This document shows positions 17,824 through 26,570 of a DNA stretch of 44,348 nucleotides, piece by piece. The position numbers and the translations under genes are program-made. Source of the stretch: an uncultured Methylococcaceae bacterium (GTDB taxonomy: Bacteria; Pseudomonadota; Gammaproteobacteria; Methylococcales; Methylococcaceae); NCBI GenBank assembly GCA_903857165.1, contig CAIODU010000075.1, positions 1 through 44,348 of the forward strand, read 5' to 3'. Numbering within the stretch: position 1 is the stretch's first letter; each line of letters starts with the position of its first letter. The notes beneath the pieces were generated by a model. The model was not told where the DNA came from. It saw only the letters and a program-made list of their open reading frames with translations, and did not search any database.

Positions 17824-18624
17824 ATGACCCACACCCCCGACATCTTAAAAAAAATCCTCGCCCGCAAACGCGAAGAAATCGCCGAGCGGCAAATCAAAAT
17901 ATCACTTGCCGAATTGCGCGAACGGGCGCAACAGGCTGACCCGCCGCGTGGCTTTGTGAGCGCCATGGAATCTAAAATCGCCCAAGGCAAAGCGGCGGTG
18001 ATTGCCGAAATCAAGAAGGCATCGCCGAGCCGGGGGGTGTTGCGGGAAGACTTCCGCCCGGCTGAAATTGCGCAAAGCTTCGCCTTTGGCGGTGCAGCCT
18101 GCCTGTCGGTATTGACGGACAAGGATTTCTTCCAAGGGTGTGAAGCCTATTTGCAACTGGCCCGCAATGCCTGTCCGTTGCCGGTGATCCGCAAGGATTT
18201 TTTGATCGACCCTTACCAAGTGGTCGAAGCTCGGGCGATTGGTGCGGACTGCATCCTGCTGATCGCCGCCGCGCTAGACGATGCGACGATGGCCGATCTG
18301 GCCCAATTGGCTGGTGAGCTGGGCATGGATGTGCTGGTGGAGGTGCATGACGCGGACGAGCTGCACCGTGCCTTGAAGCTGGACTTGAAGCTGGTGGGCA
18401 TCAACAACCGCAACCTGCGCACGTTTGAGGTGTCGCTGCAAACGACATTGGGGCTGCTTTGGTCCATTCCCGATGATCGTATCGTCGTGACTGAAAGCGG
18501 CATTCTGGCCCCGGACGATGTGGCTTTGATGCGCGGTCATGGCGTCCACGCCTTCCTTGTCGGCGAGGCATTCATGAAAGCCGAGACGCCAGGCGAAAAA
18601 CTGCGAGAATTGTTTGGATTTTAA
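17824..18624 (+). CDS. trpC: Indole-3-glycerol-phosphate synthase
   Basis: A 266-residue TIM-barrel enzyme for ring closure of the tryptophan pathway. Conserved blocks are [11 protein letters not shown] (61-71), [22 protein letters not shown] with the catalytic lysine, and [12 protein letters not shown]. The length matches stand-alone TrpC; there is no fused TrpF. trpF, trpB and trpA are not in the window. Ribosome site AGAGAA precedes the start. Confidence 0.96.
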   Translation: MTHTPDILKKILARKREEIAERQIKISLAELRERAQQADPPRGFVSAMESKIAQGKAAVIAEIKKASPSRGVLREDFRPAEIAQSFAFGGAACLSVLTDKDFFQGCEAYLQLARNACPLPVIRKDFLIDPYQVVEARAIGADCILLIAAALDDATMADLAQLAGELGMDVLVEVHDADELHRALKLDLKLVGINNRNLRTFEVSLQTTLGLLWSIPDDRIVVTESGILAPDDVALMRGHGVHAFLVGEAFMKAETPGEKLRELFGF

Positions 18625-18726
18625 TGGCATTCGCCCTGTACAGGCAGACGCTGTAGTGAGTATGATTGTGCCACGGCAAGACACCCTGAGTCCGCCGACT
18701 TTCAACCACACCTGAGGAAACCAATC

Positions 18727-19137
18727 ATGCGTTCAACGAGTCTCATTTTTGCATCATTAATCACCGCATCCCTATCCGTGTCGGCGGGCCAATCCATGCT
18801 GGAATCCATGGGGACAGATGCCGCCAAAGATGCGGTGAAATCAGCCGCCCCGTCCGAAGTGACCAAGGGGGCCGAAACAGCCGGCAAAGCCAATGCTTTG
18901 AAGAAAATGGCACAGGACCCTACCTCCGCCGTAAAGGATGAGGCACAGGAAAAAGCTGGAGATACTGCAACTGATGCCGTTCCGGGCGGAAAAACAGCCA
19001 AAGAAACCTCATCCAAGACCAAAAATGCCGAGGATGCTGCGACTGCCCCCTCTTCATTGATGGACAAGGCTGTCGAATCGGGCAAAAGCAAAGCTAAAAA
19101 GAAAGCCACCGAAAGCGCGCTGGACATGATGCACTGA
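18727..19137 (+). CDS. Small exported Ala/Lys-rich protein
   Basis: A 136-residue protein with a signal peptide (1-20, cleaved after SVSA). The mature part is low complexity, rich in Ala, Lys, Asp, Glu and Thr, with repeated KxxAxDAV-like and KAxESxKxK patterns, probably disordered or a single amphipathic helix in the periplasm. AGGAA lies eight bases before the start. I do not recognise the family. A possible weak hairpin (GCAGGGG 19156-19162 with CCCCTGC 19181-19187) follows the gene. Confidence 0.7.
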   Translation: MRSTSLIFASLITASLSVSAGQSMLESMGTDAAKDAVKSAAPSEVTKGAETAGKANALKKMAQDPTSAVKDEAQEKAGDTATDAVPGGKTAKETSSKTKNAEDAATAPSSLMDKAVESGKSKAKKKATESALDMMH

Positions 19138-19344
19138 TTCGGTTTTTTCGGTTCCGCAGGGGTTTGGACGATGTTTCCACCCCCTGCACACCCTTGGTTT
19201 TCGTTGCCTTTTTCAAAATTCGTTCTGGCAATTGCGCCTACCCTCTTTCCAGAACCCAATCATTGTGGAAAAATCAGTGCAATGGATTTCAAGCCGGACT
19301 TGGTTTTGCCAAGACAATTAACTTGATGAACAATCGGAGATGCC

Positions 19345-20565
19345 ATGCCAAGCGACACATTGACGGTTCTCCTCGCCGGAGGCAGCGGGTCGAGGCTGCA
19401 ACCATTAACCGCCGACAGGGCCAAGCCAGCCGTTCCTTTCGGCGGCAAATACCGGATCATTGACTTCACCCTGTCCAACTGCCTGCACTCGGGAATCCAC
19501 CGCATTCTCGTGCTGACGCAGTACAAATATCATTCGCTGCAGAAACACTTGCGCGACGGTTGGTCCATCTTCAATCCAGAGCGCGGCGAATACATCACCA
19601 TGGTCCCGCCGCAGATGCGGGCGGGTGCATTGTGGTACAGCGGCACCGCCGATGCCATTTATCAAAATCTTTTCCTGCTTGAGCGCAGCCGGGCTAAAAA
19701 GGTTTTGATCTTGGCTGCCGATCATATTTACCGCATGGATTACGCAGCCATGATCAAGGCCCATGAGGAAAAAGAGGCAGATTTGACCGTGGCCTGCATG
19801 AAAGTCCCCTTGCATGAAGCCCACGCATTCGGGGTGATGTCAGTCGGCGAAGATAAAAAGATAATTGAGTTCCAAGAAAAACCCCGCCTTCCCTTTCCAA
19901 TCCCCGGCGAACCGGGATCAGCCCTTGCATCCATGGGGGTCTATGTCTTTTCCATGGATGCGTTAGTGAATGAATTGCGTGCCGATCACGAACTGCCGGG
20001 TTCCAGCCACGACTTCGGCAAAGATATTATTCCCATGATGATCAAGACGCACAGGGTTTTTGCCTATCATTTCGGCGGTTCCCGCGGGCGGGTCACTCCA
20101 GACCGCTACTGGCGGGATGTGGGTACTATCGACTCCTTTTACGAGGCGAACATGGATCTGTTGAAGCCGGTGCCCCCGCTTGACCTTTACCAAGCCGATT
20201 GGGCGATTCGCACCTACCACAGCCAAAGCCCGCCGGCGCGGATGGTTCCCAGTGAAAACGGCCTAGACGGGCAGTTGACCAATTCCATTCTGGGCAGCGG
20301 GACGGTCATTCTGGGCGGCATCGTGCGCAATTCGGTGCTGTGGTCGCGGGTTCGCGTGGAAGAAGGCGCCGTTGTCGAAGATTCTTTGCTGTTCGACTAT
20401 GTCACCGTCGGCAATGGCGCGAGCTTGCGCCATTGCATCATCGACAAGGGTGTGAAAATTCCAGCAGGGGAAAAGATTGGCTTCGACAAGGAAAGGGATG
20501 AGCTAAGGTTCACCCTGACTGATAAAGGGGTTATCGTGATACCGAAGGGATACCACTTCGCTTAG
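19345..20565 (+). CDS. glgC: Glucose-1-phosphate adenylyltransferase
   Basis: A 406-residue enzyme making ADP-glucose for glycogen. The nucleotide site is AGGSGSRLQPLT (11-22) followed by RAKPAVPFGGKYRIIDF; the glucose-1-phosphate region contains FQEKP and the C-terminal left-handed beta helix has ILGSGTVILGG and HCIIDKGVKIP. CGGAGA lies shortly before the start. No other glg genes are adjacent. Its 3' end overlaps the convergent dehydrogenase gene by 4 bp. Confidence 0.96.
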   Translation: MPSDTLTVLLAGGSGSRLQPLTADRAKPAVPFGGKYRIIDFTLSNCLHSGIHRILVLTQYKYHSLQKHLRDGWSIFNPERGEYITMVPPQMRAGALWYSGTADAIYQNLFLLERSRAKKVLILAADHIYRMDYAAMIKAHEEKEADLTVACMKVPLHEAHAFGVMSVGEDKKIIEFQEKPRLPFPIPGEPGSALASMGVYVFSMDALVNELRADHELPGSSHDFGKDIIPMMIKTHRVFAYHFGGSRGRVTPDRYWRDVGTIDSFYEANMDLLKPVPPLDLYQADWAIRTYHSQSPPARMVPSENGLDGQLTNSILGSGTVILGGIVRNSVLWSRVRVEEGAVVEDSLLFDYVTVGNGASLRHCIIDKGVKIPAGEKIGFDKERDELRFTLTDKGVIVIPKGYHFA

Positions 20566-21665
20566 GGTTGGTAAGCAATCCGGTAAATCGCGCCTTGTAA
20601 ATCATCAGATACTAACAAAGACCCGTCCGCCAATTCCAGAATATCCACCGGCCTCCCCAAAACCTCCCCATTGGCTTGCAACCAGCCTTCGGCAAAAGTT
20701 TCATCGGCAATGGGTTTTCCCTCTTTGAATTTGACTAAAGCCACTCGGTAACCCTGGGGTATGGAGCGGTTCCATGAGCCATGCTGGGCAACGAACAAAC
20801 CCCCTTGATAGCTTGCAGGAAACTGCTTGCCCCGATAAAAGCGCAAACCCAACGGCGCCACATGGGCGGGAAATTTCCAGGCCGGGGGGGTGAATTCGGA
20901 ACAAGCCCTTAACTTGCCAAATTCAGGGTCGGCTATCACGCCCGCGTGGCAGAAAGGATAGCCGAAATGCATCCCGGATTTGGGCGCGTGGTTCAACTCT
21001 TCCGGCGGCACGTCATCGCCGAGCAGGTCGCGGCCATTGTCGGTGAAAAATAGCTCGCCGGTCTGCGGATGCCAGTCGAAACCGACGGTGTTGCGTATGC
21101 CACGCGCGAAAATTTCAAAACTCTTGCCATCCGGGTCCAGCCGTGTGATGCTGGCGTAAATTTCCTTTTCGCTGAGGCAACTATTGCAAGGCGCGCCAAC
21201 GCCCGCATAAAGTTTGCCGTCCGGCCCCACCCGAAGGTATTTCCAGCCATGATGCCGGTCTTCCGGGTAACCGTCAAAGACGACTTGGGGTGTCGGTAAA
21301 TTGCTTAGATTTGCGGCAATGTCCTTCAGCTTCAGGATGCGGTTGATTTCCGCAATGTAGAGATCGCCCTTTAGGACGGCCACGCCGTTGGGCGAATTGA
21401 GCCCGGAGGCGACAGTCAGCACCCAATCAGCCTTGCCGTCGCGGTTCAGGTCGCGCAAGGCGTAAACTTTGCCCTCCAGGGTGCCGACATACACTGTGCC
21501 ATCCTCGCCCAAAGCCAGTGAACGGGCATCGGGAGTCTGATCGGTATACACTGAAATATGAAAGCCGGGCGGCAGCTTGATTTTTTCCAAGTTCACCGGG
21601 GCTTTCCCGGCACAGGCGGAAGCGGCAAAGCCGGCCAACAACACCAACAAACTGAACAACTTCAT
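20562..21665 (-). CDS. Exported PQQ-type sugar/sorbosone dehydrogenase-like protein
   Basis: A 367-residue six-bladed beta-propeller protein with a signal peptide (1-19). Landmarks include [12 protein letters not shown], the blade motif [60 protein letters not shown] and [10 protein letters not shown], as in the soluble aldose sugar dehydrogenase / L-sorbosone dehydrogenase family that uses PQQ. The histidine in EDRHHGW may be the catalytic base. The exact substrate cannot be inferred. The ATG at 21665 is preferred, with AAGGAGG upstream. Confidence 0.85.
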   Translation of the reverse strand: MKLFSLLVLLAGFAASACAGKAPVNLEKIKLPPGFHISVYTDQTPDARSLALGEDGTVYVGTLEGKVYALRDLNRDGKADWVLTVASGLNSPNGVAVLKGDLYIAEINRILKLKDIAANLSNLPTPQVVFDGYPEDRHHGWKYLRVGPDGKLYAGVGAPCNSCLSEKEIYASITRLDPDGKSFEIFARGIRNTVGFDWHPQTGELFFTDNGRDLLGDDVPPEELNHAPKSGMHFGYPFCHAGVIADPEFGKLRACSEFTPPAWKFPAHVAPLGLRFYRGKQFPASYQGGLFVAQHGSWNRSIPQGYRVALVKFKEGKPIADETFAEGWLQANGEVLGRPVDILELADGSLLVSDDLQGAIYRIAYQP

Positions 21666-21785
21666 AAGACCTCCTTCGTGATGCACAGTCTCAATCCAAG
21701 CGGTTTTGCAAGTCCCCACTTGATTTTTGAGTCCAAGTCACCAACTATGTTAACACTTGTACCACCAACCAACGGAAAAGCAACC

Positions 21786-22658
21786 ATGAGAATCTTCTTG
21801 TTCCTACTGACCAACGTGGCGGTGCTGCTGCTGATCAGCATCATCTTTCGTGTCCTCGGATTGGATGATATGTTGTACCAAAACGGTGTCAACCTGAACC
21901 TGGACAGCCTGCTCCTCGTCTCCGCCGTCATCGGCATGTCCGGTTCCTTCATTTCCCTGCTCATGTCCAAGTGGATGGCGAAAAGTTCGATGGGCGTCCA
22001 TGTCATCGGGCAACCCGCCAACGCCACCGAGCAATGGCTGCTGGAAAGCGTGCGGCGGCTGGCCCAAGGCGCTGGCATCGGCATGCCGGAGGTGGGCATC
22101 TTCGACTCCCCCGCGCCCAACGCCTTCGCCACCGGCTTCAACAAGAACAGCGCCTTGGTGGCAGTCAGCACCGGCCTGTTGCAACAGATGAGTTCTGACG
22201 AAGTGGAAGCGGTGCTGGGTCATGAAATTTCCCATGTGTCCAACGGCGACATGGTCACTATGGGTCTGCTGCAAGGGGTGGTCAACACCTTCGTCATCTT
22301 CTTCGCGAGGATCGCCGGCTTTTTTGTGGATCGCGTCTTGTTGCGCAACGAGCGCGGTTTTGGCCCGGGTTTCTTCATCACCCAAATAGTGGCGCAAATT
22401 GCGTTTTCAATTCTTGCCAGCATGATCGTCATGTGGTTTTCGCGCCACCGTGAATTCCACGCCGATGCCGGCGGGGCGCGTCTGGCAGGCCGGCAGAAAA
22501 TGATTGATGCCTTGCGGGCCTTGCAACGTGCCCACGACCCCGAACCCCTGCCCGGTGGCATGGCGGCCTTTGGCATCATCGGCGGAGGCTTCAGCCGCTT
22601 GTTCATGAGCCATCCGCCCCTTGAAGAGCGCATTGCCGCACTGCAAAAGCTAGTCTGA
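21786..22658 (+). CDS. htpX: Membrane zinc protease HtpX
   Basis: A 290-residue M48 metalloprotease for quality control of inner-membrane proteins. Two N-terminal helices (3-23 and 38-60), zinc motif H146-E-I-S-H150, two more helices, and the third ligand in [26 protein letters not shown] is the family's usual substrate-cleft sequence. The start at 21786 (MRIFLFLL) matches known HtpX N-termini and follows GGAAAAG; the longer frame would overlap the upstream divergent gene. Heat or envelope stress induction is known in relatives, but I saw no clear sigma-32 site. Confidence 0.96.
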   Translation: MRIFLFLLTNVAVLLLISIIFRVLGLDDMLYQNGVNLNLDSLLLVSAVIGMSGSFISLLMSKWMAKSSMGVHVIGQPANATEQWLLESVRRLAQGAGIGMPEVGIFDSPAPNAFATGFNKNSALVAVSTGLLQQMSSDEVEAVLGHEISHVSNGDMVTMGLLQGVVNTFVIFFARIAGFFVDRVLLRNERGFGPGFFITQIVAQIAFSILASMIVMWFSRHREFHADAGGARLAGRQKMIDALRALQRAHDPEPLPGGMAAFGIIGGGFSRLFMSHPPLEERIAALQKLV

Positions 22659-22715
22659 TACCACCCTCCCGATGTGGTTGAATCAAGTTGCCGTAGCCCG
22701 GATGAAGCCTAAACC

Positions 22716-23687
22716 ATGAGTATAGAAAATTGCTATTCCCCACTCCCTGAAATGGGCATCCTGGCCGTCAGCGGCAAAGACGCGGCCAAACTTCTGCAAG
22801 GACAGACCACCTGCGACATCTTAGGGCTACCGCCGGGCCAAACGACCTTGGGCGCGCTATGCACCCCCAAGGGCCGGGCCATTGCCGTATTCCGCGTGTT
22901 GCGGGCGGAGGAGAAGATTTATCTTTTGCTGCCAACGGAACTGCTGGAAACCGTGCAAACTCGCCTGGGCAGGTATGTCTTGCGGGACGATGTCAAAATT
23001 GAAGATGAAACTTGGAATTGGACCAGTTTTGGCCTGTTTGGTGAAAAATCCAAGGAAGCCCTGCAAATTTTGGGTCTGCCGCTCCTTACCCAAGACAATG
23101 AAGCGGAGGGGCAGGACAGCTTTTACACCCGCTTTTACGCAATCCGCATCCCTGACGCGAACACCCCAAGAACCTTGGTATTGGTCGATGCGGCGAAAAG
23201 CGCCGGCATGTGCAGGTTTCTAGACGGGCATGGGCTAGGCCGCTGCGAGTCTTCACGCTGGTTTTTGGAGGACATCCGCGCCGGACTGCCATCCATTACA
23301 TTGGCGACGGCGGAAGAATTCGTGCCGCAAATGCTGAACCTCGATTTGGTGGGCGGAATCAGTTTTAACAAGGGTTGTTACACCGGCCAGGAAATCATCG
23401 CCCGCACCCATTATCTAGGCAGCCCGAAACGCCGGATGGTCCGTTTGGCAGGTGATGGGGGGCCGGTCCCGCAAGCCGGGGACAGTTTGCTGACCGAAGA
23501 CCCAGGCGGGCAAAGCGCGGGCAGGGTGGTCAGTTCGGCTCCCGTTGAAGAGGGCGGCTTCGAATTGCTGGCGGTATTGAATGTGGGCCTACTGGAAGAC
23601 CCGGAGGCCACTTTTAAAACGACCGGCGGGGTTGGGTTGGCATTGGCAAAGCTGCCGTATCCATTGCCGGTGGGTGTTGCGGAATGA
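22716..23687 (+). CDS. ygfZ: YgfZ/GcvT-like folate-binding Fe-S repair protein
   Basis: A 323-residue protein of the COG0354 family, which uses folate and helps maintain iron-sulfur enzymes such as MiaB. The signature K219-G-C221-Y-T-G-Q-E is intact, with C221 essential in the E. coli protein. The N-terminal part has the GcvT-like VSGKDAAKLLQGQTTCD. Length is normal. It follows htpX by 57 bp and precedes the fic-like gene. Confidence 0.92.
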   Translation: MSIENCYSPLPEMGILAVSGKDAAKLLQGQTTCDILGLPPGQTTLGALCTPKGRAIAVFRVLRAEEKIYLLLPTELLETVQTRLGRYVLRDDVKIEDETWNWTSFGLFGEKSKEALQILGLPLLTQDNEAEGQDSFYTRFYAIRIPDANTPRTLVLVDAAKSAGMCRFLDGHGLGRCESSRWFLEDIRAGLPSITLATAEEFVPQMLNLDLVGGISFNKGCYTGQEIIARTHYLGSPKRRMVRLAGDGGPVPQAGDSLLTEDPGGQSAGRVVSSAPVEEGGFELLAVLNVGLLEDPEATFKTTGGVGLALAKLPYPLPVGVAE

Positions 23688-23732
23688 CTTGCGTGAACAG
23701 TTGAAAAGCATCTTGGCGGAAGCCCTGCCGCG

Positions 23733-24467
23733 ATGAGCAGCTACCAGCCGCCGTTGACCATTACGCCGACAATTTTGGATTGGGTCGGGCAAGTCAGCGA
23801 AATGATGGGGCGCTGGTCGTTGACCACGGAAAGCGAGCTTTCACCCAGGCTCCGGCACGGCAACCGTATCCGCACTATCCAAGCATCCCTAGCCATCGAA
23901 AACAACACCCTGAGTGCGGAACAAGTGACGGCTGTGCTGGAGGGCAAGCGAGTGTTGGGCCTGCCGCGTGAAATCCAATATGAATTTGAAATCATCCATC
24001 CCTTCGCCGACGGCAATGGGCGCTTGGGGCGCTTATGTCAAACCCTGATCTTGATCCGATGGAAACCGCTGCTGGCCTTCCTGCCGGTGGAAACCGTCGT
24101 CCGTGGCCGGCAGGATGCCTACTATCAAGCCCTTGCCGATGCCGACAAGATCGCCGACACCTCGCCTTTTGTTACCTTCATGCTGCAAGCCCTGCACACC
24201 GCCATGAGTGAAACGGCGCTCACCGACCCAGTGAGCGACCGAGTAAGCGACCCAGTAAAATTGCTTCTGGCGGCTTTCCACCATGATGAATCGCTGAAAA
24301 CCGCCGAATTACTCAATCGCCTCGGTTTGCAGCACCGGCCCACGTTCAGGAAAAACTACTTGAAACCCGCTTTGGCGGATGGCTGGATTGAGATGACCCA
24401 GCCGGAATCACCCAACAGCCCGACGCAGAAATACCGGTTGAGCGGGAAGGGGCGTTTGCTGTGGTAA
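23733..24467 (+). CDS. Fic-domain protein with internal deletion
   Basis: A 244-residue protein. The N-terminal inhibitory helix motif S52-LAI-E56-N57 ((S/T)xxxE(G/N)) and the catalytic loop H89-PFADGNGRLG-R100 (HxFx(D/E)GNGRxxR) are both present, followed by the usual RWKPLLAFLPVETVVRGRQ block and a C-terminal winged-helix part. Full-length relatives have about 90-100 residues between VLGLPREIQ and YEFEIIHPF, including most of the Fic core helices and the flap. Here these two segments are joined directly at residue 82. The frame is kept, but AMP transfer is doubtful. Treat it as a probable pseudogene until expression is seen. Confidence 0.75.
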   Translation: MSSYQPPLTITPTILDWVGQVSEMMGRWSLTTESELSPRLRHGNRIRTIQASLAIENNTLSAEQVTAVLEGKRVLGLPREIQYEFEIIHPFADGNGRLGRLCQTLILIRWKPLLAFLPVETVVRGRQDAYYQALADADKIADTSPFVTFMLQALHTAMSETALTDPVSDRVSDPVKLLLAAFHHDESLKTAELLNRLGLQHRPTFRKNYLKPALADGWIEMTQPESPNSPTQKYRLSGKGRLLW

Positions 24468-24529
24468 TAGTTTCATTATCCAATTGGGTGGCCATGTTTA
24501 TGGCTAAGAATGTTTTAAGGAGTGCGAAA

Positions 24530-25318
24530 TCACCCAGATTGGGCTGGGTTACGAATAACTGGAACGAGTCGTTGTTCAATTTCATGAAGATAGGCTGTCA
24601 GTCCTGTATGAATCCCTCTTGTCCGTAGAATTTCAAGACTGGTTTCTTCCCAACATTGCTGTTCACGTGAATTATCGCCCCCTGTGAGCTTTTTGACGAC
24701 CACTTTAGGATTTCTTGCTCGATCAGGCTCTTCCCATGAGTTAGAGCGTAATCTGTGAGCCTCCTCGCAGGGATCAAATTTTAATTTAGTTTTTATTTCT
24801 TCTAAACTTTGAATTTCCTCTGAACTTGATGGAATGAATCCATTTAAAACCCAAGCCTCCCGCATTCGGTCGGCTATGCCAATGATTATTTCAAATTTAG
24901 GCTGTTGACCATTATGTTCCGAACGCACCTGTTCGATACCTTCCACACGGGCAGGTTGATTGTCTATATCGCGAATAAGCAGAACTGCTCTAACCTGTCG
25001 GCTTTTTTTATGGCAAAGAAACTGTATTAGCATAAGAATTTTCTTTGTTGCTGCGCCATCGGCTTTTAATGATCCATCTTGACCATGACCCAAAAATTTT
25101 GGAATCCTAAGACCCAATTTCTTAGCACGTTCAATGATGTCACGAATATCTTTCCAGCAAGAATGACCTGCTTGTTCTTCTAAACCACTCCAACGAAAAA
25201 AACTTTGTAGATTATCAGGTTCTAACCCATCTACTTTTTCAGCGATAACACGCTCAGCCAATTTAGTGGCAATTCGTGCATCTGCACTACTTTCAACAAT
25301 TACAATAAACTCAAGCAT
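24530..25318 (-). CDS. Toprim-like (DUF4276-like) protein, partner of ATPase
   Basis: A 262-residue cytoplasmic protein. It starts with a strand and glutamate, FIVIVES (E9), and later has AVLLIRDID with D117 and D119, the spacing and order expected of a Toprim fold (E, then DxD). A following IIGIADRMREAWVLNG resembles the conserved segment of DUF4276 proteins. Toprim partners of OLD-like ATPases act as nucleases. The ATG at 25318 overlaps the end of the ATPase gene by 8 bp. The composition is more AT-rich than the flanking fic and relA genes. The family assignment is by pattern only. Confidence 0.6.
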   Translation of the reverse strand: MLEFIVIVESSADARIATKLAERVIAEKVDGLEPDNLQSFFRWSGLEEQAGHSCWKDIRDIIERAKKLGLRIPKFLGHGQDGSLKADGAATKKILMLIQFLCHKKSRQVRAVLLIRDIDNQPARVEGIEQVRSEHNGQQPKFEIIIGIADRMREAWVLNGFIPSSSEEIQSLEEIKTKLKFDPCEEAHRLRSNSWEEPDRARNPKVVVKKLTGGDNSREQQCWEETSLEILRTRGIHTGLTAYLHEIEQRLVPVIRNPAQSG

Positions 25319-26456
25319 TAACTTCACCGGAAACCACCCAATCTTCTCCCTCGGCACTCCAGAATTCACCGGTAGTCAATGTTTGCTTTGCCCATTCCAC
25401 ATCAGGATGTTCGTCCAGTCGTTTGCAAGTAGTAAATCCCGTATTCTTATTGCTTAACACATGAACTTGGGAAGGCTCAAGTTCATCAACGATGTAAGGG
25501 GAATGAGTGGAAAAGATAATTTGCAAGTTTTGGTTGACTTGGATGATTTCCTTGAAAACAGCAATCAATTCTCGCTGTGCTTTTGGATGAAGCCCCTGTT
25601 CAACATCATCCAACAATACTAAATTAGGTTGTTTAGGGTTCATTAAAACCGTCAGAAGACCCAAGGTCAGTATTGTTCCTTCACTAATGGCATGAGCAGG
25701 AATTCGCTTACCTGTATTCATATCTAGTACAACTTCTTGCCCGGACATTTCTTGGCTTTCTTCGTATGAGATGGATTTTCCATCAACTTCAATTAAACGC
25801 TGGCGATTGACCATAGCTTTGGCACGTTTTATCCCTACCTTCTTTACACCTGGAACAATCCGTTTCAGCATTTTCTGTAACAATTGGAATTTATCTGGAG
25901 ATTCGTTACGAATAAAATCTAAAGTAGGAGCCAAACCCGAACCGTCAAATTCGACCCGGGGAGTGACTGCTTCACTGTAAGACGCTTTCTCAAGATTAGC
26001 AGCTATTAATTTAAGATAAACCGAAAACTTTAATGCCTGACATATTGGATAGTCCGCTTCACTCAAAGAGTGTGACCAACCTGTAAGATTTCTTAAAGTT
26101 CCACCATCTTGATCGACCTTCCATGATGCGCTTGGCATCCAAGTGTTACCACTTTTTTTCTCAAATTTATATGAAGCAAGCCAGTCTTTCCGATTCTCGC
26201 CATAGGCCCAAAATCCCCTGACAGTAACGGATACGTTATTTTGCTCACTTGTTGTAATGAATTCAGGGGATCTTTCGTATCCAAAGATATGTTTAAACTG
26301 GGAGTCGGCAAGACGGCTAAGAGAATGCAAGGCTTGCAAGACAGATGTTTTTCCAGAACTATTCTGTCCCACTAGAGCATGTAAGCGCGAATTATCAAAT
26401 TTAAGGTCTGTATTTCGATGACTTTTAAAGTTATGCAGAATTACGTTCTCTAGCAT
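25311..26456 (-). CDS. OLD/RecF-like AAA ATPase
   Basis: A 381-residue ABC-type ATPase of the AAA_15/AAA_21 group. Walker A is GQNSSGKT (30-37), the signature is SEG (258-260), Walker B reads LVLLDD (279-284) then VEQGLHPKAQ, and the switch histidine is H318 in STHSPYIVDEL. Asp takes the usual Glu position after the Walker B Asp. The N-terminal LHNFKSHRNTDLKF is typical of RecF/OLD proteins. A coiled or helical insert lies at 85-230. It heads a two-gene operon with the Toprim-like gene. Such ATPase-nuclease pairs often sense phage, so defence is the leading idea but is not shown. Confidence 0.8.
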   Translation of the reverse strand: MLENVILHNFKSHRNTDLKFDNSRLHALVGQNSSGKTSVLQALHSLSRLADSQFKHIFGYERSPEFITTSEQNNVSVTVRGFWAYGENRKDWLASYKFEKKSGNTWMPSASWKVDQDGGTLRNLTGWSHSLSEADYPICQALKFSVYLKLIAANLEKASYSEAVTPRVEFDGSGLAPTLDFIRNESPDKFQLLQKMLKRIVPGVKKVGIKRAKAMVNRQRLIEVDGKSISYEESQEMSGQEVVLDMNTGKRIPAHAISEGTILTLGLLTVLMNPKQPNLVLLDDVEQGLHPKAQRELIAVFKEIIQVNQNLQIIFSTHSPYIVDELEPSQVHVLSNKNTGFTTCKRLDEHPDVEWAKQTLTTGEFWSAEGEDWVVSGEVNA

Positions 26457-26570
26457 TTAAAGCTTCCCCATCTTGAAATATTTGCAGTTACGAAAAGTGA
26501 TTTCACAAAGCGTCAAATTATATGACATAGCATTGCTCGGTAATAACCGATTTTGGCACATCATCTTTAT

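Noticed and set aside
21804-22397. Minus-strand frame opposite htpX
   Set aside because: Composition is that of a shadow; the htpX frame carries the full zinc protease motif.
25490-25630. ATPase treated as dead because of Asp-Asp in Walker B
   Set aside because: Other motifs are intact, and related ATPases appear to carry DD naturally, so this is not enough to call it inactive.
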